From positions 1 through 62,113 of the forward strand of contig JAYWMQ010000030.1 in assembly GCA_035873375.1 (NCBI GenBank): a stretch of 62,113 nucleotides of DNA. The letters run 5' to 3'. Below are positions 55,702 through 62,113 of this stretch, in pieces. The notes beneath the pieces were generated by a model. That model was given only the letters and a program-made list of their open reading frames with translations, ran no database searches and was not told the origin of the DNA. The stretch comes from Nitrospirota bacterium (GTDB taxonomy: Bacteria; Nitrospirota; Thermodesulfovibrionia; Thermodesulfovibrionales; JdFR-85). The first letter of the stretch is position 1. Each line of letters opens with the position of its first letter. A program made the position numbers and the translations under genes.

Positions 55702-57018
55702 ATGGGAAAACTGATCACGCTTATATTTATCCTGTTTCTTGGAGTTATAGCATATTTTGCTGTTCTCAACCGTGAAACCGTAACAGTACTGGTTACAAAC
55801 AACCTTGCCTACGAGATACCAAAGATAGCACTTGTGCTTATCTCTGCCACGGCCGGCGCACTGCTTATGTTGATCGTCTATACCATAAGGGATACGCGGA
55901 GGCTGATAGATAACATACAGGCCCAGAAACGTCAGAAAAAGCAGGAGAAGGTTCAGACCCTTTATTCACGTGCACTCGGTGCCATCTACGCAGGCAAGAC
56001 AGAGGTTGCCACAGATGCCCTGAAGGACATACTCAAGGAAGACCCCATGAACGTGCAGGCGCTTCTGAGGCTCGGAGAACTTGCACTCAATGCAAAAGAC
56101 CACAAAAAGGCCCTTGACTACTTCAAGAGGGCACTGTCGTCAGACCCCGAAAATGTCGAGACACTCCTCAGCCTCGTCAAGGTCAAGGAGTTGATGGGTG
56201 AACACGAGGAGGCGCTCACTTATATTGACGAGATACTGGAGAACGACCCGCAGAATATCACCGCACTTTACAGGAAGCGGGAGATACTCGAACGTCTCGC
56301 ACGGTGGGATGACCTGATATACCTTCAGAAGGGCATTATCAAGCAGTCCGGCGACGAAAACGAGCAGCAGATGCTGGTCGGCTATAAATATGAATACGGA
56401 CGCGAGAGCCTTGAGGCAGGGGAGCTTGAGAAGGCAAAAAAAGCCTTCAGGAATGTGATAAAGCTTGACAAGGATTTTATCCCGGCCCATCTTGGTCTTG
56501 CAGAGGTGATGGTACAGGAGGAAAATACGGAAGAGGCCATAAACTATCTTGAAAAGACTTACCAGCAATACAAATCCATGATTGTGCTTGCCCGGCTTGA
56601 GGACCTGCTGCTCAATATAGGGGAGCCGTCACGACTGATAAGGCTTTACAAGAACAGCCTTGCAGAAAAGCCCTCTGACAATGTCCTGAAATTCTTCCTT
56701 GCCAAGCTTTATTACAGGCTTGAGATGCTTGATGATGCCCTTGAGATTATCCAGGGGATAGAAAACCCGGCTGCATTCCCCGAGATAGCCAGGATCAAGG
56801 GCGGGATATACCTGAAGCGGGGTCAGACAGAAAAGGCTGCAGAGGAATTCGGGTCTGCCCTGAACCTGAAGATGACGCTCAGGTTACCTTACTGCTGCCT
56901 GAACTGCGGTCATACCTCCGAGCAATGGGCCGGCAGGTGCTCATCCTGCGGCAGGTGGAACACATATTATTTTAATATCCATGAGACCTGCAGGGTTACA
57001 GATGCAGAGCGGGGATAA
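55702..57018 (+). CDS. LapA-LapB fusion: membrane anchor, TPR and rubredoxin-like zinc domain
   Basis: A 438-residue protein. Residues 1-70 form two transmembrane helices with the LapA (DUF1049) look (LGVIAYFAVLNRETVTV and the second helix). From about 75 to 390 tetratricopeptide repeats follow (ALLRLGELALNAKDHKKALD and so on). The C-terminus has a rubredoxin-like zinc site, CLNCGHTSEQWAGRCSSCGRW, typical of LapB (YciM). LapB controls LpxC degradation and lipopolysaccharide synthesis in Gram-negative bacteria. Here the LapA-like anchor and LapB are one polypeptide. Its end overlaps the PIN gene by 17 bp. Confidence 0.85.
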   Translation: MGKLITLIFILFLGVIAYFAVLNRETVTVLVTNNLAYEIPKIALVLISATAGALLMLIVYTIRDTRRLIDNIQAQKRQKKQEKVQTLYSRALGAIYAGKTEVATDALKDILKEDPMNVQALLRLGELALNAKDHKKALDYFKRALSSDPENVETLLSLVKVKELMGEHEEALTYIDEILENDPQNITALYRKREILERLARWDDLIYLQKGIIKQSGDENEQQMLVGYKYEYGRESLEAGELEKAKKAFRNVIKLDKDFIPAHLGLAEVMVQEENTEEAINYLEKTYQQYKSMIVLARLEDLLLNIGEPSRLIRLYKNSLAEKPSDNVLKFFLAKLYYRLEMLDDALEIIQGIENPAAFPEIARIKGGIYLKRGQTEKAAEEFGSALNLKMTLRLPYCCLNCGHTSEQWAGRCSSCGRWNTYYFNIHETCRVTDAERG

Positions 57019-57646
57019 AGAAACCGGTCCGCGTACAGAGAGATTCAGACCCGGCAGGGTGGTTCTTGATACAAGCCTCTTTGTAAACCCGGATGCAAGG
57101 AAGTATTTTGGCGACACGCCGACTGAAGCCCTGGAGGGTTTTCTCTTCCTGGCGGCACAGATCCCGATACTTGAGTTTTATATGCCCCCTTCCATCTTCA
57201 GGGAGCTCCTGAACTTTATACAGAAGGACAAACTCTCAGGCGACCTCCTCGTGGTCCTGCATCAGAAACCACCAAGCAAATACGAGTTGACCTGCCCGGC
57301 CTTTCTGCTTTACGAGCTGATTGAGGATATAAGAGAGCGGATTAATAAAGGCCTGAGGGTTGCGGAATCAGCAGTCAGGGGAGTAAGCAGCAAGGGAGAG
57401 AAGGAGATCATTCAGGAGCTGAGAAGAAAATACAGGGAGGCGCTGAGAGAGGGGATAATCGACTCAAAAGAGGATGTAGACCTGATTCTCCTTGCAAGGG
57501 AACTGGATGCCCTGCTCGTTACAGCAGATCAGGGGGTGATTAAATGGGCTGAGAAGCTCGGCATTAAATGGCTCTTTCCCGAGAAATTCCGCGACTATCT
57601 CCTGAGTTCCATTAAAAAAGCCCGGCTCCTTGATATACAGATATAA
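57002..57646 (+). CDS. RNA ligase partner protein (PIN domain)
   Basis: A protein of about 214 residues of the PIN-domain RNA ligase partner family. RVVLDTSLFVNPDARK near the N-terminus supplies the first PIN Asp. Further acidic residues are in SKEDVDLILLARELDALLVTADQGVIKWA. PIN domains are metal-dependent RNases. The family is named for its repeated adjacency to Rnl3-type RNA ligases, and here the ligase gene follows in convergent orientation 30 bp away. Nuclease activity is inferred from the fold. I chose ATG 57002, after cagggttacag. Confidence 0.85.
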   Translation: MQSGDKETGPRTERFRPGRVVLDTSLFVNPDARKYFGDTPTEALEGFLFLAAQIPILEFYMPPSIFRELLNFIQKDKLSGDLLVVLHQKPPSKYELTCPAFLLYELIEDIRERINKGLRVAESAVRGVSSKGEKEIIQELRRKYREALREGIIDSKEDVDLILLARELDALLVTADQGVIKWAEKLGIKWLFPEKFRDYLLSSIKKARLLDIQI

Positions 57647-57675
57647 GCCCCGGAAAGCAGAAGAAATCTTTCACG

Positions 57676-58782
57676 TCAATCATAAAACCCATAACCCCTG
57701 AGTTTTCGCCTCAGCTCTTTTGTACCCTTTGGAAAAGTCCTGTAAAAGACACACCTGTACCTGGTCCCGGCCCTCTCAATAGAGACCGGATGAACGCTCA
57801 CCCCTGTTCTTCCGAGATGCTGCATCAGGGCATCCATCGTCTCTTTCCTGTTAACCCGGATCGTAAAAAACTCTTTTATGCTCTCTCCGGAGGCCACTCT
57901 CCGGACAGTATCCTGCAGGGGGTCTATCAGGGCATCGGCAATTGAGAGCTTGGCGGTATCGTCAAGCGTGAGGGAGTGCTCATATGTTATTGCGGCAATA
58001 CGGATTAACCTCTGAATATAAAAACCAGCGGGAAGCTCGGTTATGAGGTGTGCCGTGGAGTGTATATCCCGTATGCAGGAGCTCAGCGTTACATACTTGA
58101 CCTCCTCTCCTCCGGCAACTGATTTTATCACCAACCCTTCCCTGTCTTCCCTGTCAAGCTCAAAGAGAATGGTTTTGATCTCCTCTACGTCACTGTCCGA
58201 AAAAGGCCCCCAGTGTCTCACACATGGAAGGGACTTTTCTTCATATATCCTGTATCTCTCACCCAGGGAGATGCTCTTGCCGTCAGGGTCCTTGATGTCA
58301 AAGGCAAAGAAGGCGATATCCTCTTTCATATAAGGTACTGCCTCTGAATTATAGGGGTTTTCAGGACCCACCACCTCACCACAGAGCGTATAGTCAGGAA
58401 GATCATCGAAAAAACCAATGGGAAGAAGATCAGGAAGCCTGTCCGTTGTAAAGGGGCAAATAACCCCCCCTCTTGTAAAGGCAAAGACCCTCGCACCTAT
58501 CCTCCTGACCCTTACATTATAACCGTCCATCTTCTCTTCAGCGTAGAATGGCCCTCTAAAATACCGTCTGATCCCCTGCTCAAGGTGCAAAATCCTCTTG
58601 ATCTTCTGATAGCCGTGCAGTATTCCGCTGTCCCAGAAAACAGTGCCCCTGGGCAGACCGGAGAGGTCTTTTGTCAGGCGGTAAAAGGTTCTCTTCTCAA
58701 TGTCGAAGGACTGTAAGGTCTCATTGTTTATCCTCTCCCCGGGGAGGTAATTTTTCAGGAAATCGGGAAACTCCGCTATCAT
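57676..58782 (-). CDS. Rnl3-type (archaeal) ATP-dependent RNA ligase
   Basis: A 368-residue RNA ligase of the Pab1020/MTH1221 (Rnl3) type. The adenylated Lys84 is in AEEKMDGYNVR, motif III-like FFAFDIKD, motif IV EGLVIKS, and motif V EVKYVTL follow in order. A C-terminal helical domain supports dimerisation in this family. Archaeal members circularise or seal RNA ends. The stop of the upstream nucleotidyltransferase gene overlaps its ATG (ATGA), so it is translationally coupled to a tRNA 3'-end enzyme. A role in RNA end repair is inference. Confidence 0.88.
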   Translation of the reverse strand: MIAEFPDFLKNYLPGERINNETLQSFDIEKRTFYRLTKDLSGLPRGTVFWDSGILHGYQKIKRILHLEQGIRRYFRGPFYAEEKMDGYNVRVRRIGARVFAFTRGGVICPFTTDRLPDLLPIGFFDDLPDYTLCGEVVGPENPYNSEAVPYMKEDIAFFAFDIKDPDGKSISLGERYRIYEEKSLPCVRHWGPFSDSDVEEIKTILFELDREDREGLVIKSVAGGEEVKYVTLSSCIRDIHSTAHLITELPAGFYIQRLIRIAAITYEHSLTLDDTAKLSIADALIDPLQDTVRRVASGESIKEFFTIRVNRKETMDALMQHLGRTGVSVHPVSIERAGTRYRCVFYRTFPKGTKELRRKLRGYGFYD

Positions 58783-61427
58783 CCCTGCCTCCTCAGGAAA
58801 TCCTTTACAAACTCGACCTCTTCCTCCCGGCTTTTGATCCTCCCCCTCAGCCTTTCCTCCAGTATTGCATTAAATATCCTTGAATAAAGAGGTCCGGGCT
58901 CAATCCCCACTGACATAAGGTCTCCTCCCCTGAGTTCCGGTTTCACCTTTCTCAGCTCAAGCAGATACCTTGAGATGGCCTTCTGTATCTCCCGGTCGCC
59001 AGAAACTGCCATTGTGTAGAGGAGGGTTTCAAGGGAGAGGGGCTTGAGGGTATGATAAATCCTTACCGGATCTTTAGTCCTCAGCTCCTTTATAACCTGT
59101 TGGGCCTTTTGCATCTCATCAAGGATTATCGTCATATCCCTCGCAGGGGTTGAAAGCCTTTCAAGTGCTGCCTTCCGTTCCTCAAGACCGAGACCGGTAA
59201 GGAGCCCCATTATGTATACCCTTGAACGGTCTATCTCGTCCTCAAGAAAGAGGAGGTCAAACCATGTAAGACTCTCATGCACTGCTTCAAGGGTCTCCTC
59301 AAGCGACTCGGCAAACTTGAGCTCAGGGTGGATAACCTGCAGAAGGCCATATCCGGCAAGACTTTTCAGCGCCCTCACCGGATCGATCTCCTTAAAGGTA
59401 AGTACAAGCTCGTCATAAATCCTCGTGCCTGAGACACGTTCAAACAGGTTCAGTCTGAGGGCTGATTTTATGAGGTTTTCAGTATGTTTGTTAATCCTGA
59501 ACCCAAACCTCTCTGCAAACCTGACAGCCCTGAAGGCACGTGTAGGGTCTTCTACAAAACTGAGGTTATGCAAAACCCTTATGGTCTTCTCCCTGAGGTC
59601 CCGCTGGGCGCCGAAATAATCAATCAGCTGCCCAAAATCCCTGGCGTTGAGTTTCACTGCAATCGCATTTATCGTAAAATCCCTCCTGTAAAGGTCTTTC
59701 TTGATTGAAGAGGTCTCCACCTTTGGAAGCATGGCAGGCGCCTCATAATACTCTGTCCTTGCAGTTGCAATATCCACTGTAAAACCGGGTGCCGGCATCT
59801 TCAGCCCGGCCTTTTCGGTAAAGCGGATCTTTGCCGTGTTGAACCTCTTGTGGGTAATGAGCTTGACCCCTCCAATCTGTCCGGCAAGTCTCCTGGCAAA
59901 CTCAATTCCGTCACCCTCAACAACAATATCGATATCAAGGTTTTTCCCGCCCATCAGGAGGTCCCTTACCGAACCGCCGACAAGATATACATTATAACCA
60001 AGCCTGTCCGCCACCTCTCCGGCAATCCTGAGTAAGGCCACTATCTCGTTTGGAAAGCGTTCAACAATCAATCTGGATATATTCTTTCCCATGGCGGGTT
60101 TCTCTATCAGACCCTCCTTCTGTATCCTGCTGCGGCGGAGTGTTGCCTCGTAGAGGTCCCTGAGGAGGTCGGTCCTTGTGATGGCCCCGACGACCACCCT
60201 GCCGTTGTCAATAACAGGCATGAACCGCTGGTTCTGCTCTATCATCACGGACTCCACTTCCGTTACAGGGGCCTCGGGATATGTTACCCCAGCATCAGTT
60301 GTGGCAAACTCGGATGCCCTGCTGCTGCCGAACCCGTGAAACAACGCCTTCTCCACTATCTCCCTTGAGAGAAGCCCGTAATACTTATCCCCCTTCAGTA
60401 CGGGCAGGACATTAACGCCGTATCTGGTCATAATTGTCGCTGCCTTCTTTATAGTGGTCTTCCACTGGATGGATATAACAGGGGCGGTCATTATGTCCTT
60501 TGCCTGCCTCTGGGGTTTGATAGTCTCCTTTATCTTCCTGACCAGTCTCTCTTCAATCACCTCAAGGGGTTCGTCCTTAAGGGTTGCAGATGCCGCAACC
60601 GGATGCCCGCCGCCTCCAAACTCCCCGAGCACCTCTGCCACATCAAGCTCCGGCACACGGCTCCTGCCGACCATCACCACCTTGCCTTCCATTGCAAGGA
60701 GCATAAACAGGGCGTCAACGTGCTCCATATCCATAATCCTGTGGGCAAGATGAGCCACATCACCAAAGTACTCCTCCCTCGATGCCTTTACGATCCTTAT
60801 CCTTATGCCGTAGAGGAGCAGGTCCCTTGATGAGGCCACCAGTTCGTTCAGGAGTTTAAGTTCCGCCTTGCTCAACTCCGCCTTTATGTATTCCGACACT
60901 ATATTGAGATTTGCACCATGCCTGAGGAGATAGGCCGCTGCAAGGAGGTCCCTCTCTGTTGTGGAAGGAAACCGCAGTGACCCGGTCTCCTCGTAGATGC
61001 CCAGGCAGAGGACGGTTGCATCCATCGGCGTAAGGGGAATCTTCTGCTCTTTTATTATCTCTGTAAAGATCGTTGCAGTAGCGCCTGCATCCTCAATAAC
61101 CTCAACCTCGCCCCTCAGGTCCTTTTCTGTAATTGGATGGTGGTCATAGATATGGATCTTTACCTTTCCGGAGAGTGCAATTTCACTAAACGGACCGAGC
61201 CTGTGGGGGTTTTTGGTATCTACAATGATCAGACGGGTTACACGCTGCAGGTCTATCTCCCTGACTTTTTTGATCTCAACCGGTTCAAAAGTCTGGAGGA
61301 ACTCTCTGACCTTCCTCTCCTGCGAGCCCGGGAAAACAGGTATTGCCTCAGGATAGATCTTTTTTGCGCCGAGCATGGAGGAGAGACAGTCAAAATCTGC
61401 ATTAACATGGCAGACGATCAGGTCCAT
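58779..61427 (-). CDS. DHH-CBS-tRNA nucleotidyltransferase fusion (CCA- or A-adding)
   Basis: An 882-residue fusion. Residues 1-310 are a DHH/DHHA1 phosphoesterase (HVNADFDCLSS, DHH at 95-97, GGGGHPVAASA), about 315-435 two CBS domains, and about 465-882 a class II poly(A)/tRNA nucleotidyltransferase: GGSVRDLLMGG, DIDIVVEGD with the catalytic Asp pair, RRDFTINA and EDPTRAFRAVRFAERF. Such fusions occur in Aquificae, Deltaproteobacteria and Nitrospirota-like genomes. Enzymes with this layout add A, or CC, or CCA to tRNA ends; which one cannot be decided here. It starts the unit with the RNA ligase. Confidence 0.92.
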   Translation of the reverse strand: MDLIVCHVNADFDCLSSMLGAKKIYPEAIPVFPGSQERKVREFLQTFEPVEIKKVREIDLQRVTRLIIVDTKNPHRLGPFSEIALSGKVKIHIYDHHPITEKDLRGEVEVIEDAGATATIFTEIIKEQKIPLTPMDATVLCLGIYEETGSLRFPSTTERDLLAAAYLLRHGANLNIVSEYIKAELSKAELKLLNELVASSRDLLLYGIRIRIVKASREEYFGDVAHLAHRIMDMEHVDALFMLLAMEGKVVMVGRSRVPELDVAEVLGEFGGGGHPVAASATLKDEPLEVIEERLVRKIKETIKPQRQAKDIMTAPVISIQWKTTIKKAATIMTRYGVNVLPVLKGDKYYGLLSREIVEKALFHGFGSSRASEFATTDAGVTYPEAPVTEVESVMIEQNQRFMPVIDNGRVVVGAITRTDLLRDLYEATLRRSRIQKEGLIEKPAMGKNISRLIVERFPNEIVALLRIAGEVADRLGYNVYLVGGSVRDLLMGGKNLDIDIVVEGDGIEFARRLAGQIGGVKLITHKRFNTAKIRFTEKAGLKMPAPGFTVDIATARTEYYEAPAMLPKVETSSIKKDLYRRDFTINAIAVKLNARDFGQLIDYFGAQRDLREKTIRVLHNLSFVEDPTRAFRAVRFAERFGFRINKHTENLIKSALRLNLFERVSGTRIYDELVLTFKEIDPVRALKSLAGYGLLQVIHPELKFAESLEETLEAVHESLTWFDLLFLEDEIDRSRVYIMGLLTGLGLEERKAALERLSTPARDMTIILDEMQKAQQVIKELRTKDPVRIYHTLKPLSLETLLYTMAVSGDREIQKAISRYLLELRKVKPELRGGDLMSVGIEPGPLYSRIFNAILEERLRGRIKSREEEVEFVKDFLRRQG

Positions 61428-61441
61428 AAAGATAGGATAAC

Positions 61442-62113
61442 CTATCCGTCAGCCTTTTTTCTGAGTTTCCTGCTTGTCTTTATCCTGTCCCGTCCACTGG
61501 ATTTTGCCTCGAATAATGCGGTATCGGCAAGGGTTATGAGGTCATCGTGGGTATGAATATCATGTACGGGCCAGCAGGATATACCGATGCTTGAGGTAAT
61601 CCTTTCCTTTCCGATTCCCTTGAATCCGTGTTCCCTGATAAAGGTCCTCAGTCTCCCGGCCTCCTTCTCTGCACCGTCAAGCGGTGTCTGGGGAAGTAAA
61701 ATAATGAACTCCTCGCCTCCGTAGCGGGCAAAGACATCGCTCTTTCGAACATGGCTCCTTACGAGTTGGGCAAACTCCCTGAGCACCATGTCACCCATCC
61801 GGTGACCATAGGTATCGTTTATCTTCTTGAAATGATCGATATCCAGCATTAGGCAGGAAATGGGATGTCCATAACGCTCGGCGCTGCTGAACTCTTCTTC
61901 CAGCCGGTGATAAAAGTACCTGATGTTATACACCCCTGTTAGGTAGTCTGTTATGGCGAGTTTCTCAAGCCTTGATTTTTCATTCTCAAGTTTTTCAAAA
62001 AGAAAGGCATTATAGAGGACATTGGCGGATAGATTTGCAATTGCATTGCAGAGGTCAATCTCCCTCCTGGTAAAGGCCGACCTGACCCTTGATGTCCTCA
62101 AAAAAAGTGTCCC
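61442..62113 (-). CDS. GGDEF diguanylate cyclase, N-terminus beyond the window
   Basis: The frame is open to the window edge. The visible part has the end of a GAF-like domain (FTRREIDLCNAIANLSANVL), a helical linker and a full GGDEF domain with GGEEF and an RKSD I-site five residues before it. It makes c-di-GMP. The TTG at 62101 inside the frame is not a likely start because upstream codons (DTFFLRTS) continue the GAF pattern. It lies 14 bp before the DHH-CBS fusion gene in the same direction and may be in its operon. Confidence 0.88.
   Translation of the reverse strand, partial: GTLFLRTSRVRSAFTRREIDLCNAIANLSANVLYNAFLFEKLENEKSRLEKLAITDYLTGVYNIRYFYHRLEEEFSSAERYGHPISCLMLDIDHFKKINDTYGHRMGDMVLREFAQLVRSHVRKSDVFARYGGEEFIILLPQTPLDGAEKEAGRLRTFIREHGFKGIGKERITSSIGISCWPVHDIHTHDDLITLADTALFEAKSSGRDRIKTSRKLRKKADG

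Overview
The window looks like a bacterial chromosome, most plausibly from the Nitrospirota or a neighbouring deep-branching anaerobic or thermophilic lineage. That placement is inference from gene content: a CIRCE-controlled groESL operon, an N-type F1 ATPase fragment, type IV pilus genes, GH57/GH13 glycogen enzymes, an archaeal-type RNA ligase with its PIN partner, and a DHH-CBS-tRNA nucleotidyltransferase fusion. No rRNA or other decisive taxonomic marker is present.

Positions 1-14500 are an accessory defence island. It opens with debris: an IS481-like transposase tail, a HepT-like fragment and a Phd/YefM-like antitoxin fragment. A compact restriction-modification pair follows on the minus strand (an MjaI-like endonuclease and an N4-cytosine-type methyltransferase carrying an SNase-like C-terminal domain), bracketed by two direct repeats of about 172 bp. 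Next, also on the minus strand, comes one tight operon, ietA-ietS-mod-rhuM-res: an AAA ATPase plus subtilisin pair joined to a type III restriction-modification system with an embedded RhuM gene. Upstream lie a DUF2130 nuclease-like gene broken by one in-frame amber codon, a 43-codon ORF coupled to it, a Schlafen/AlbA_2 remnant and a MITE-like inverted repeat.

Positions 14500-26600 are core chromosome: DUF1284 and HD-domain genes, a ferredoxin, DUF523, rhomboid, a zinc-ribbon/receiver protein, groES-groEL, mltG, ispG and panC. They are followed by an isolated atpD-atpC-atpQ block that lacks the rest of the N-ATPase operon.

Positions 26600-34100 hold the pilus motor and regulation genes pilB-pilT-pilC-pilS-pilR. 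Opposite them run HIT, NUDIX, a diguanylate cyclase and fdhD. Positions 37300-47700 carry a YihY-family protein, a cytochrome c maturation pair (ResB-like and CcsA) coupled to a GlcD-like flavoprotein, a PilZ protein, smc, hisC and trpS.

Positions 47800-53900 are a glycogen/alpha-glucan cluster: GH57 branching-type enzyme, DUF4912, glgA, GH13 and a sugar-isomerase-like TIM barrel. Positions 54300-62113 hold tRNA-Leu(UAG), nadD (apparently without a standard start codon), rsfS, a LapA-LapB fusion, and an RNA-repair-like group (PIN partner, Rnl3-type RNA ligase, tRNA nucleotidyltransferase). A GGDEF gene is cut by the window end.

The strongest leads are the ietAS/type III operon, the repeat-bracketed restriction cassette with its unusual methyltransferase, the partial N-ATPase operon, the RNA-ligase neighbourhood and the nadD start.
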